DNA from: Salinisphaera hydrothermalis C41B8 | GTDB lineage: Bacteria > Pseudomonadota > Gammaproteobacteria > Nevskiales > Salinisphaeraceae | DNA: 64,000 nt | Assembly: GCF_000732535.1 (NCBI RefSeq) | Contig: NZ_APNK01000006.1 | Span: 62,001 to 126,000 of the forward strand | Reading direction: 5' to 3' | Shown here: positions 1 to 8,271 of the stretch, piece after piece | Position numbering within the stretch: the stretch's first letter is position 1 | How the letters are laid out: each line of letters begins with the position of its first letter | The notes under the pieces: model-generated | The model's database searches: none | What the model saw: only the letters and a program-made list of their open reading frames with translations | What the model was told of the DNA's origin: nothing | Position numbers and translations under genes: made by a program

Positions 1-1
1 G

Positions 2-526
2 CGGCGCGGTGTGGTCGAGGGCGTGGACATCGTCGCCGGCAATGGCTGGCATCTGCTCGGCAATCATTTCGTCAATATCCGGCGCGCCGATGGCGGGCCG
101 GCGTATGCGGCCTTCGCCAAGGGCAACGCGCATAACCCAGTGTTTGCCGACAACGAGGTCGAAAACAGCTTTATCGGGCTCTCGTTCGGCGGGGGCGGGA
201 CCGATGGCGTCTACTTCCGCAACGGCGATACACGCTACGAGACGCAGGGCGGCGTGATGCGACACAACGTGATCCACGACACCGACGATGCCGGCATCTA
301 TCTCAACAAAGCCCACGATTTTTTGATCGAAGGCAACACCGTTTTGCGCAACGGCCCCGGCACGGGCGCGATCGAGTCACGCTTTACTCAAAGCACGGGC
401 ACGATCCGTGATAACCGAGTCAGCGGCCCGATCAAGATGCGCGACGGCGGAACCGCAGTGACCCGAAACAATCAGACCGTGCCGGCCGATACGCATGCCC
501 CTGATCCCAACGGCGACGCCGACTAA
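2..526 (+). CDS. Right-handed beta-helix protein, C-terminal part (cut by window edge)
   Basis: The frame is open from the first bases, so this is the 3' end of a longer gene that begins outside the window; about 174 codons are visible. The protein shows the repeating short-strand pattern of parallel beta-helix proteins of the pectate-lyase/polysaccharide-lyase fold: phrases such as GNHFVNIR, DNEVENSF, HNVIHDTDDAGIYL, EGNTVLRNG and DNRVSG recur about every 20-25 residues with the usual Asn ladders. The tail is short and polar (DPNGDAD). This fold is typical of secreted or cell-surface carbohydrate-active enzymes and epimerases, but catalytic residues cannot be judged from the tail alone. Fold confidence is good; substrate is unknown. 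Confidence 0.7.
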   Translation, partial: RRGVVEGVDIVAGNGWHLLGNHFVNIRRADGGPAYAAFAKGNAHNPVFADNEVENSFIGLSFGGGGTDGVYFRNGDTRYETQGGVMRHNVIHDTDDAGIYLNKAHDFLIEGNTVLRNGPGTGAIESRFTQSTGTIRDNRVSGPIKMRDGGTAVTRNNQTVPADTHAPDPNGDAD

Positions 527-551
527 TAGGCGCGTGTTCCAATAGGCCCGA

Positions 552-846
552 GGGTCTGTTGAGGTTTCTTGGGAGTCCGCGCCAAGCGCAGTTTTGCGGC
601 AAGACGAGGCGTAGCGAACGTGGCGTAGTGAACCTACGCGAGAGAGCTATAACGCTGGATTGCCGTCGTGTCGTTAATTCATGGGCGCTTGTCCCTTCGG
701 GTTGGGCCGCCCATAAAAAATTAACCATGGACGCCCGGCGGCGTTGCGAGTCTGGGGCGTGGCACGCCACGACGCAGCGACTCGCGCCTTGCCGGACACG
801 ATTTGCGGACGCCAACGCGGCGCTCGCACGAAACCTCAACAGACCC
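552..846. repeat. Palindromic repeat element with 17-bp perfect terminal inverted repeats
   Basis: The left end GGGTCTGTTGAGGTTTC (552-568) is the exact reverse complement of the right end (830-846). Inside the ends the two halves remain imperfectly complementary for several tens of bases (for example CGGCAAGACGAGGCG near 598 against the strand opposite to about 770-800). The unit is about 295 bp, codes for nothing convincing, and sits between two genes just past the stop of the phytochrome gene. This is the anatomy of a MITE or large REP-like element. A related core (CCGGACACGATTTGCGG...CAACGCGGC type) is seen again near 53405-53442. Confidence 0.75.
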
Positions 847-854
847 CAGGTCTG

Positions 855-2864
855 TCAGCGCGAGTCTTTGACGCCGACCGGGCGGCGGGCCGGGCCGCCC
901 GAGCCTGCGCGTGCGCTGCCCGCACGGTAGCGTTCCTTCTCGGCATATAAGCCGGCGTCGGCATATTCATGCAACGCCTTGGCGCCGCGCCCGTCGTCCG
1001 GATAGATCGCCGTGCCGATACTCGCGCCGACGCGGATACTGTGACCCTCCAGCACCATCGGCTGTTCCAGCACGCTGGTCACACGATCGGCAAGGCGCGT
1101 GGCGTCGCGACTATCCTCCACATGCCATTGCATGATCGCGAACTCGTCGCCGCCCAGCCTTGCCACCACGTCCTCGCGCCGCGCAAGCGCGCTCATGAGG
1201 ACCGCAATCTCCTTCAGCAGAGCGTCGCCGGTGCCGTGACCATAGGTGTCGTTGATCGGCTTGAAGCGATCGAGATCGATCAGATGCAGCGCAAAGCGTT
1301 CGCCGGTTCGCTCGCAGTGCTCGATCTTGTCCGTCATCGCCTGTTCAAAAGCGTGTCGGTTGGCCACGCCAGTCAGTGGATCCTGATAAGCCAACTCCTT
1401 GTGATACGCCGCCTGCAAAAATTCCGCGAGCATGCCGCGCAGCTCTTCGGCGATTCGGAGCACCGCGACATCCCAGCGCTTGGCCCGATGCCGTACGCTC
1501 TCCGACCACGCAGCAAAGGAATGCCGCGGTGACAGGGACTGGACGACCGAGCCGTCCGGGGGCTGGCCAGCCCAGGTAATCTTCTCGACCTGTTCCTTGC
1601 GCACGGCGATCACGTCACAGCGTTCGCCGAACGGTAGATACAGCACGCCGGCGGCATCCGCACACAACCCGGGCCGATCGCGTAGATCCGGCGGCAACGC
1701 ATCGAAATGCGTGCAATGCCCTTCCACGTGCTGATCGTGCAGCCAGGACTCCAGCGCGGCCAGATCGTACTCCTCGGGCAATTCGCCGCGACGATAGACA
1801 GTGCCCCCCCAGCGCAGACAGACCCCGTCGGCATCGAGCAACAGGCAGATCTGGCGCAACTGGCCGGCCAAAATCGCCCCCGTGTCCTCGAGCGCGGGGT
1901 CGAGCGCCCGATTCATGACCGACAACCGTTCGCGCAGAATCGAATGCAGCGTGGCCTCTTCCAGGCGGGCCAGATTGGCCAGATGAAGACTGGCCAGCCG
2001 CGCCATTTCCTCCAGCGCCAGCCGCTGTTCCGCGTGTAGGTGCTTAGCCTCGTGGTGATGACAAGTGACCAGCCCCCAGAGCACGCCGTCGACGATCAGG
2101 GAGACACTGAACGAACCGCGTACCCCCATATTGCGGAGATAGCGAATATGGACCGGATGCACGGAACGCAGCATCGAGTGGGTGAGATCCAGCGGCTCGG
2201 CATCCGCGTGCATCGTGCACAACGCCGCATCGGGCGTCTCGGTATCGGCAATCAATCGCTGCCAGTTCACCGTATAGAGACGACGCGCGTTCTCCGGAAT
2301 ATCCTGGGCCGGGAAGCGCAGCCCGAGAAAGCCTTCGACGCCCTCGGCACAACGTTGGTCGACAACTTCGCCGTCCCAGTTCTCCAGAAAACGATAGACC
2401 ATGACGCGGTCGTAACCGGTGAACTCGGCAATGCGATCAGTAATGACGGCGGCCACGTCGGCGGACGAATGCGCGTTCGACAGCCGTGAAATGAAATCGA
2501 TACGCGCCGACTCGTTCCAACAACCGCTTCGCGAAGTCGCCGGCGCCTCGAATTCGAGCAATAGCCGGTCATTGCGGCAATGGCCAATCGCTGTCGCCAG
2601 ACGCCCATCGGGCAGATGAATACTCACACAGCGCGGTGCATCGACCGCCAGTTCGGCAAGCGCCGGCCACTGCGCCCCAAACACCGCGGCCGCGTCGCAT
2701 CCGAGCAACACCGCCGGCCAAACGCCAAGCCAATCGGCGATATTGTCCGAACAATAGTCAATGCGACGTGTGGTCCGGTCGACGGCAACCAGTGCACCGA
2801 ACGACTGGATCGAACCAATCAGATGAAGACCGCCGTGCTTGCAGTCGTCCATGACACTGGACAT
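855..2864 (-). CDS. bphP: Bacteriophytochrome diguanylate cyclase (PAS-GAF-PHY-GGDEF)
   Basis: Red/far-red photoreceptor fused to a cyclic-di-GMP synthase, 669 aa, soluble. Seen: an N-terminal Cys at residue 8 just before the PAS motif (GSIQSFGALVAV), the position of the biliverdin-binding Cys in bacteriophytochromes; GAF signature PAQDIP at about 185-190 with its Asp, NMGVR at 245-249 and CHH at about 268-270; PHY tongue WAGQP and SPRHSFAAW; then a GGDEF domain with intact GGDEF at about 571-575 preceded by an RxxD inhibitory site (RRED). The start ATG at 2864 was chosen because it puts the Cys at the right distance and its A is the last base of the heme oxygenase stop (TGATG), implying translational coupling. 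Light-controlled c-di-GMP output is inferred from the domain order. Confidence 0.93.
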   Translation of the reverse strand: MSSVMDDCKHGGLHLIGSIQSFGALVAVDRTTRRIDYCSDNIADWLGVWPAVLLGCDAAAVFGAQWPALAELAVDAPRCVSIHLPDGRLATAIGHCRNDRLLLEFEAPATSRSGCWNESARIDFISRLSNAHSSADVAAVITDRIAEFTGYDRVMVYRFLENWDGEVVDQRCAEGVEGFLGLRFPAQDIPENARRLYTVNWQRLIADTETPDAALCTMHADAEPLDLTHSMLRSVHPVHIRYLRNMGVRGSFSVSLIVDGVLWGLVTCHHHEAKHLHAEQRLALEEMARLASLHLANLARLEEATLHSILRERLSVMNRALDPALEDTGAILAGQLRQICLLLDADGVCLRWGGTVYRRGELPEEYDLAALESWLHDQHVEGHCTHFDALPPDLRDRPGLCADAAGVLYLPFGERCDVIAVRKEQVEKITWAGQPPDGSVVQSLSPRHSFAAWSESVRHRAKRWDVAVLRIAEELRGMLAEFLQAAYHKELAYQDPLTGVANRHAFEQAMTDKIEHCERTGERFALHLIDLDRFKPINDTYGHGTGDALLKEIAVLMSALARREDVVARLGGDEFAIMQWHVEDSRDATRLADRVTSVLEQPMVLEGHSIRVGASIGTAIYPDDGRGAKALHEYADAGLYAEKERYRAGSARAGSGGPARRPVGVKDSR

Positions 2865-3499
2865 CAATGGCCTTCCTCGCTCGCCGCCTCGGCGAAACAG
2901 CTCTGAAACAGATCGAACATGTAGCGTGCGGCAATAGTGGCCGCGGCCGCCGACGATCGCGTCGGCATGTTCATCAGCCGGCGGCATAACGAGCGCCAAT
3001 CCTCGGTCGCCAGAAATCGCGTACGCCAGAACGATAACGCCGAAGCCGGCAAAGTCGCGGCGACTTCGGACGACGCCAGGGCCCGGGCGATCACGAGATG
3101 CCCGAATTGTGCGCCGTCCAGAACATAGCGACACCCCAAATAAGCCGCCGTGTTATCGATCGCTCGATCGGCGCCCGATCGCACCGGCCCCGACGAAAAA
3201 TCGCCGAGAGCCGACAAGGCGCCCCCGATCAACGGCGAGCGCGCCCGATACGGGGCCACACCGGTGGGCCGATGTGCTTCGGCTGCAACGAGGATGGCAT
3301 CGGCGCGCGCATAGGCGCGCGCGAGCGGGACCAGCGCCGCGCGGTACTCCGTGAGCGAGCAGTTAGCAAACGCCAGACGCGCCAGCGAGGATTCCCGGTC
3401 GAGCTGGCGATGCCGACGGCGCGTGCCATGACGCACGCGACTCAGCGCATCGACCTCGACGGCCCCGCCCCACTCTGCAACCAAGCAAGGAGACGACAT
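2864..3499 (-). CDS. bphO: Biliverdin-producing heme oxygenase
   Basis: Cleaves heme to biliverdin, the chromophore of the adjacent phytochrome. The 211-aa protein has the expected all-alpha heme oxygenase features: a proximal His in the first helix (TRRRHRQLD, about residue 30) and a distal-helix glycine region (YVLDGAQFGHLVIARAL). Its length fits the family. It is the first gene of a two-gene operon and shares one base with the bphP start. ATG at 3499 is preferred over a GTG three codons upstream; neither has a strong ribosome site. Pairing with bphP makes the photoreceptor role more likely than iron scavenging. Confidence 0.85.
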   Translation of the reverse strand: MSSPCLVAEWGGAVEVDALSRVRHGTRRRHRQLDRESSLARLAFANCSLTEYRAALVPLARAYARADAILVAAEAHRPTGVAPYRARSPLIGGALSALGDFSSGPVRSGADRAIDNTAAYLGCRYVLDGAQFGHLVIARALASSEVAATLPASALSFWRTRFLATEDWRSLCRRLMNMPTRSSAAAATIAARYMFDLFQSCFAEAASEEGH

Positions 3500-3829
3500 G
3501 AAGACCACGGCGAATAAATGTGGATAAACCGCCGGTCGCGACCCGATCGGCCTTGAACCGATCGACCACGCCGAAAGGCCGCAAGTCTACCCGATAACCG
3601 TACCCAAGATAGCGACCTGAGTAAGTAAAAATACCCAGTTTCAGAGCATTTAAACTACAAAAATAAATAAGACTTACGTCTTGTTTTCACCCCCATGCGC
3701 CCCACGGCTATCCTTAATTCGAGTAATCTGCGTTTCCGCATATGAATGACGCATGGCCGAGTGGATCGGCCATACAGGTAGCGGATGCGTGCTATAGCAT
3801 CCGCAAAGAACATATCGAGGTTTCGAGCC
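3500..3829. other. Intergenic promoter region between bphO and the DUF4235 gene
   Basis: The two genes diverge, so both promoters must lie here. The middle (about 3620-3690) is strikingly AT-rich for this genome and holds a small palindrome AAGAC-TTAC-GTCTT at 3669-3682 followed by GTTTTC. No protein-coding gene is supported. Confidence 0.5.
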
Positions 3830-4102
3830 ATGGACAAAGACAAGGCGATCTGGCTGGCGCTCGGCGCCGGTGCCGCGATTGGAGCCAGTCTGGCGGCGCG
3901 CCGCGGCGCGACCGTGGCATGGCGGCACGCTGTCGGCGAAGAACCGCCAGGACATGCCGCCGATCCGCGCGCAAACTGGACGACCCTGGTGGCCTGGGCC
4001 ACGCTCAGCGGCCTCTGCGTGGCGACCGCGCGGCTCATCGGTCGCGGCGCGGCCGCCGCAACTTACCAAAGGCTTCGGGGCCGGACGCCGCCTTCCTCAT
4101 AG
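3830..4102 (+). CDS. DUF4235 small membrane protein
   Basis: A 90-aa protein of the DUF4235 family: MDKDKAIW start, a first hydrophobic helix (ALGAGAAIGASLA, residues 7-20), the conserved VAWRHAVGEEPP stretch, then a second helix (TLVAWATLSGLCVATARLIG, about 53-72) and a basic tail. The family is small and of unknown function, predicted to span the membrane twice. The start was set at 3830 because it begins the conserved region and has GAGG nine bases upstream; in-frame codons exist further 5' but fall in the promoter zone. Confidence 0.8.
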   Translation: MDKDKAIWLALGAGAAIGASLAARRGATVAWRHAVGEEPPGHAADPRANWTTLVAWATLSGLCVATARLIGRGAAAATYQRLRGRTPPSS

Positions 4103-4247
4103 GGCATCGAGACAGCAACCTTCATCAGCCCATTTCAATGGATTGCTGGCTTTCGGGGCGCGGCGAGCATGAGATTGCGTGCTCGCCTCGATCGAGCCAC
4201 CAGTTCGGCCCATACAGACCGACGCGGTCACGCCTTGCCGCAGCTAC

Positions 4248-5099
4248 TCAGTCGGCATCGCCCATGACCAAACCTTCGATCGTGTGTTTCTGTACGATCG
4301 GCTCGAGTGTATCCACGATCGGGCAGCTCAAATGCTGGCGGACACGTGGTGGCAACTCGGCCCAGTAATCCCGCGTAACCGCCATGTCGTGGTGTTCGGC
4401 GTTGCCGGCGCCGGGCGCATCCATGCCCAGTACCAGTACCGGACGCGCTTTCCGGGAATGGTTTGTCGTACCACGATGGATGGTCAGGGCCGAGCGGGCC
4501 GAAATATCTCCCATCTGCGGGAATTTGCGCACGGCGAGTTTTTCGTAGCGCGGGTATTCCGAGCGCGGCGGGAACATCTCGTGCTCGAAGTCCGTCCCCG
4601 GTTCCCACTGGGTACCCGGCGCCACCTCGAAAGGCCCCATGTCGGCGTCGGTATCCACACAGGTGACATTGAACGCCAGCGACGTCAGCCGGCGCTCGCG
4701 GCGCGTGGCCAGTGGACTGGGGAAGTCGCGATGCCAGGGCTGATTGACGGCGCCAGCCAGCGGAACGTCGAACCCGATTTCGACGATCTGATAATTGGGG
4801 CCCAGCACCGCTTCGGATACCGCACGCACCCAAGGATGGTCGACCAGATCGACGAACCCCCGCAGGGCCTGGGGATGAATCTCCACATACCAGCGCTGTG
4901 GTCCGCGTCCAACGGCCCCACCGTCACGACTGCGTGCTTCGACGAACGCTGCATCGACGTCCTCGGCCAGGCGAGTCACCCAATCTCGGCCGAATGCCTG
5001 TTTCTTTCCCGCGATCCCGTCCCGGTACAGCGCATCGACGGCGTCGCTAACGTCGGGCAGCTTGGCCTCCTCGAGCCCACCCATCCCTGTATCCGCCAT
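4248..5099 (-). CDS. Phytanoyl-CoA dioxygenase (PhyH)-family Fe(II)/2-oxoglutarate enzyme
   Basis: A 283-aa non-heme iron oxygenase. The metal triad is visible as HxD in PWHRDFP (H123, D125) and a distal His in LTIHRGTTNHS (about 208-214) followed by the Arg/Lys region that binds 2-oxoglutarate. The true substrate cannot be read from sequence; the family includes phytanoyl-CoA, ectoine and various small-molecule hydroxylases. The start at 5099 has a strong ribosome site (GGAGGAG, five bases upstream). It is transcribed away from a LacI-type regulator with a perfect palindrome between them, so expression is probably repressed until a ligand, possibly a sugar-like or secondary metabolite, is present. 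Confidence 0.85.
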   Translation of the reverse strand: MADTGMGGLEEAKLPDVSDAVDALYRDGIAGKKQAFGRDWVTRLAEDVDAAFVEARSRDGGAVGRGPQRWYVEIHPQALRGFVDLVDHPWVRAVSEAVLGPNYQIVEIGFDVPLAGAVNQPWHRDFPSPLATRRERRLTSLAFNVTCVDTDADMGPFEVAPGTQWEPGTDFEHEMFPPRSEYPRYEKLAVRKFPQMGDISARSALTIHRGTTNHSRKARPVLVLGMDAPGAGNAEHHDMAVTRDYWAELPPRVRQHLSCPIVDTLEPIVQKHTIEGLVMGDAD

Positions 5100-5135
5100 T
5101 ATCTCCTCCAGCTTGGTTTGTTTTCTTTCCAGATA

Positions 5136-5149
5136 TTGCAACGTTGCAA
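5136..5149. promoter_or_regulatory. LacI-family operator palindrome
   Basis: TTGCAACGTTGCAA is a perfect 14-bp palindrome with the central CG typical of LacI/GalR operators. It lies 37 bp upstream of the dioxygenase start and 57 bp upstream of the LacI-type gene, in the divergent promoter. A half-site-like AATTGCAA follows at about 5155-5162. Confidence 0.8.
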
Positions 5150-5205
5150 AAACAAATTGCAATACCATGGCCATTTCGTATCGACCACTGGATCTGGGGG
5201 AGCTG

Positions 5206-6213
5206 ATGACCCGAGTCACGCTACGCGACGTGGCCGCGCAAGCCGAAGTTTCGGTGCGTACGGTTTCCAACGTCGTCAACGACTTCCCGCATGTGGCGCC
5301 GGCCACACGCCGTCGGGTCCAGGCTGCCATCTCTGAACTGGGCTATCGCCCCAACATCGCTGCCCGACAACTCCGGCAGGGACAGCGACTGACCATCAGC
5401 CTGGTATTGCCGGAGATCGATTCGCCCTATTTCGCCGAGATCGCAGCCCACTTCGTGCGTGCGGCGGAACAGCGCGACTGGACTGTCCATATCGAACAAA
5501 CCGACGGCGAACTGGCCCGAGAACGTGCCATGCTCAACGGCACCCATGGGCCCGGGGCCGACGGCATCGTGTTCAGCCCCTGGTCGCTGGCAGCGAACGA
5601 GATCCAACGCGGCCCGTCGGCCCCGCCGGTCGTCATGCTCGGCGAACGCCCGGGGACCGGGCTGGTCGATCGGGTCGCCGTGGATAGTGTGGCCGCAGCG
5701 CGGCAGGCCACCGCGCATTTGCTCGCGGGCGGGCGAACGCGTATCGCGGCCATCGGGCTTCAGCCGCATTTATCGAACGAAACCGGTCGCCTGCGTACTC
5801 AAGGGTATCGCGAAGCACTGGCGGCGGCCGGTCTCACGCCGGATCCGGCACTCGAAATGCCGGTGGAGCGGCTGCATCGTCCGGATGGCGCTCGCGCCAT
5901 GCGCCATCTACTCGATCGCGGGGCCGACATCGACGGCGTGTTCTGCTTCACCGACCAGCTGGCCCTGGGCGCGATGCATACCCTCGCGGCAGCCGGGCGC
6001 TCGGTGCCTGACGATGTCGCCGTGATCGGTTTCGACGACATCGAGGCCGGGCGCTACAGCGTACCGACCCTATCGACGGTTGCGCCGGACAAACCCCGCC
6101 TCGTGGAACTGGTTCTCGACTGCCTGGCCGATCGACTCGCCGACCATACGCTGCCGGCCCGCGAGCGGTGCGTGCCGCATCGCCTGGAGATTCGTCAAAG
6201 CTCTCATCCCTGA
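5206..6213 (+). CDS. LacI-family transcriptional regulator
   Basis: A 335-aa repressor: N-terminal helix-turn-helix TLRDVAAQAEVSVRTVSNVVN with the hinge-helix region YRPNIAARQLRQG, then a periplasmic-binding-protein-like ligand domain (SLVLPEIDSPYFAEI, VAVDSVAAARQAT, GVFCFTDQLALGAM, VIGFDDIEAGRY). ATG 5206 was selected because it starts directly at the HTH and has GGGGGAG just upstream. It is divergent from the PhyH-family gene and probably controls both itself and that gene through the 5136-5149 palindrome. The effector is unknown. Confidence 0.92.
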   Translation: MTRVTLRDVAAQAEVSVRTVSNVVNDFPHVAPATRRRVQAAISELGYRPNIAARQLRQGQRLTISLVLPEIDSPYFAEIAAHFVRAAEQRDWTVHIEQTDGELARERAMLNGTHGPGADGIVFSPWSLAANEIQRGPSAPPVVMLGERPGTGLVDRVAVDSVAAARQATAHLLAGGRTRIAAIGLQPHLSNETGRLRTQGYREALAAAGLTPDPALEMPVERLHRPDGARAMRHLLDRGADIDGVFCFTDQLALGAMHTLAAAGRSVPDDVAVIGFDDIEAGRYSVPTLSTVAPDKPRLVELVLDCLADRLADHTLPARERCVPHRLEIRQSSHP

Positions 6214-6276
6214 TACCGCCAGAACGCGCTTCGTCCGCCACGACTCGGCGCCGAGACACGCCGCTCCTGCGGCAGA

Positions 6277-7422
6277 TCAGGACGGACCGGATCCTTCGGC
6301 GGCCACCACGCAGTCGCGGCCGGCCCGTTTGGCCGTATAGACCGCCCGATCGGCCTCCGCGATCAGCCGGTCGAGATCGGCCGGCTGGTCGGCTCGATGG
6401 GTCGCAACGCCAACGCTGACGGTCGAGACTATATCGAGCTCATAAGCATCCGAGCGACACGCCGCGCTTTTGACCGCGTGGCGCATACGCTCGGCGACGA
6501 CCCGGGCTTCTTCGACATCAGTATCTGGCAACAGCACCACGAACTCCTCGCCACCGTAGCGCGCGATCAAATCTCGATCACCCAGCACATGCCGAAGCCG
6601 GCCGACCACATGCGTAAGCACCTGGTCCCCGAGCACATGGCCATGCATGTCGTTGATCGCCTTGAAACGATCGATGTCGATGAACAGAAGGCTCGTCGCA
6701 CGGCCCTGCTCGCTCTGCAGCCGCAGCCGGGCCGTCGCTTCGGTCAGGAAATACCGTCGGTTCGCTACCGCGGTCAGACCATCCGTACCGGCTTGGGCCT
6801 CGACCTGCCGGCGATAGCGAAATACGGTCCAGTACAGATATTCGAACAACAACAGGATCAGCATTACCGGCCCGATCACGAGGCCGATATAGGCGAAGTA
6901 GATGCGCCATTCGATCCCGACCGACCACCCGGCCAGGTGGAGCAGCGGCGGAAACACGGCGATCCCGACCAACACCACCACCGAGAACGCGAGCGGCTGC
7001 GCCAGCGTCAAAAACGGCATGAAAATGAAGAAATACAGAAACCCGCCCATGCCATAGGCCGCGCCCTGATCCAGCACACCGAGAATGTGGACGAACGTGG
7101 CCTCGACGGCCATCGGCCCCAGCACGGCGAGTACGCGCGCCATGGGCGCATGCACGTTGCGCCAGCTGGCCAACGCCCACATGAGAACCAACGCCGCCTG
7201 GAGACAACGCAACCAGATGACGCGCGGTGCATTCACCGCATCGATCGTGAAATCCCAGACGATGGTCGAGAGTACGAACACAGCCGTAACCAGCAAGGCC
7301 CCGCGCGTGAACGCCGCGAAGTCCGAGGCCTTGGCTGCCAAGTAGTCGTTCCCGTGGACCGTCTTCAGAAAAGGGCGCGCGTTTCGGATCGCCTCGATCA
7401 AACGCACGTCCTGGTCCGCCAC
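6277..7422 (-). CDS. Membrane-bound diguanylate cyclase
   Basis: Makes cyclic-di-GMP. The first ~215 residues of 381 hold about six hydrophobic helices (for example GALLVTAVFVLSTIVWDF, FLYFFIFMPFLTL, VVVLVGIAVFPPLL) and no recognisable periplasmic domain, like an MASE-type sensor. A complete GGDEF domain follows with GGEEF at 290-294 and the usual LLFIDIDRFKAIND metal/substrate motif. The allosteric RxxD inhibitory site is absent (GDRD at that place), so product feedback may be missing. Translation seems to begin at GTG 7422 with a G-rich ribosome site; no in-frame ATG lies closer. Sensor stimulus unknown. Confidence 0.9.
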   Translation of the reverse strand: MADQDVRLIEAIRNARPFLKTVHGNDYLAAKASDFAAFTRGALLVTAVFVLSTIVWDFTIDAVNAPRVIWLRCLQAALVLMWALASWRNVHAPMARVLAVLGPMAVEATFVHILGVLDQGAAYGMGGFLYFFIFMPFLTLAQPLAFSVVVLVGIAVFPPLLHLAGWSVGIEWRIYFAYIGLVIGPVMLILLLFEYLYWTVFRYRRQVEAQAGTDGLTAVANRRYFLTEATARLRLQSEQGRATSLLFIDIDRFKAINDMHGHVLGDQVLTHVVGRLRHVLGDRDLIARYGGEEFVVLLPDTDVEEARVVAERMRHAVKSAACRSDAYELDIVSTVSVGVATHRADQPADLDRLIAEADRAVYTAKRAGRDCVVAAEGSGPS

Positions 7423-7602
7423 GTCTGCCCCCGTTCATCGTCGATGCGACTCGCCCCCATTTGCGGGCACGGCCCTTTTATTCAGAGTATACGTAACCGT
7501 GATTGCCGTCGTAAGCGCGCCGTCGGCCGCGTTAACGGGCAGGACAACCGCCTCGTCTCAAGGTAGGCTTGAGCGCCTCGTTTCCCGATTGCACGTATTC
7601 CG

Positions 7603-8268
7603 ATGGCCCATTCGAGCGTCCCGCACCCCGCATTCGATGCCTTGCTGTTCGATATGGACGGCACCGTACTGACCTCGATCGCCGCCGCCGAACGGGTCTG
7701 GACGCAGTGGGCGCGCCGCCACGGCCTGGATGTCGACACCTTCCTGCCGACCATTCACGGCAAACGCGCGATCGACACGGTCCGCGACGCCGGCGTCCCC
7801 GGCATCGACGTCGAAGCCGAAGCCCAGGCTATTCTAGAAGCCGAAGTCGCCGACGTAGAGGGTATCGAGCCGATCACCGGCGCCGCCGATTTCCTGGCTA
7901 GCCTGCCGCGTGATCGCTGGGCGATCGTGACCTCGGCGCCGCGCCGTCTGGCAGAACGCCGCATCGAGGCCGCCGGCCTGCCGTTGCCGGAAAATCTGAT
8001 CGCCGGCGACGATGTCACCCGCGGTAAACCGGCCCCGGATGCCTTCCAACTTGGCGCCAAGCGTCTGGGCGTGGAGGCGGCGCGCTGCCTGATCTTCGAG
8101 GACGCCACCGCCGGCGTGCAGGCCGCCGAAGCCGTAGGCGCGTCCGTGGTCGTAGTCAGCGCGCTGCATTCCGCCGCAACCGATACGCCACATCCCAGTA
8201 TTCCGGATTATCGCGGCGTGTCCTCGGAAGTGCTCGACGATGGCCGCCTGCGGGTACATCTGCCGTAG
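7603..8268 (+). CDS. HAD-superfamily sugar-phosphatase-like hydrolase
   Basis: A 221-aa HAD subfamily IA phosphatase. Motif I is FDMDGT with the nucleophile at D17 and acid/base D19; motif II is IVTSAPR; motif III/IV read GKPAPDAFQLGAKRLG and LIFEDATAGVQAA. The helical cap inserted after motif I (about 25-85) and overall similarity in pattern fit glycerol-3-phosphatase / 2-deoxyglucose-6-phosphatase relatives. The physiological substrate is therefore likely a small phosphosugar or glycerol phosphate, the latter being relevant to osmolyte metabolism, but this is inference. Confidence 0.85.
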   Translation: MAHSSVPHPAFDALLFDMDGTVLTSIAAAERVWTQWARRHGLDVDTFLPTIHGKRAIDTVRDAGVPGIDVEAEAQAILEAEVADVEGIEPITGAADFLASLPRDRWAIVTSAPRRLAERRIEAAGLPLPENLIAGDDVTRGKPAPDAFQLGAKRLGVEAARCLIFEDATAGVQAAEAVGASVVVVSALHSAATDTPHPSIPDYRGVSSEVLDDGRLRVHLP

Positions 8269-8271
8269 GCG

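Noticed and set aside
432-930. Open frames across the 552-846 element on both strands
   Set aside because: They run through the inverted repeat ends and cross gene boundaries, with no ribosome site or homology; they are translations of the repeat.
7438-7602. Alternative upstream ATG for the membrane cyclase at 7436-7438
   Set aside because: It is not in the same frame as the cyclase; GTG at 7422 is the only nearby start.
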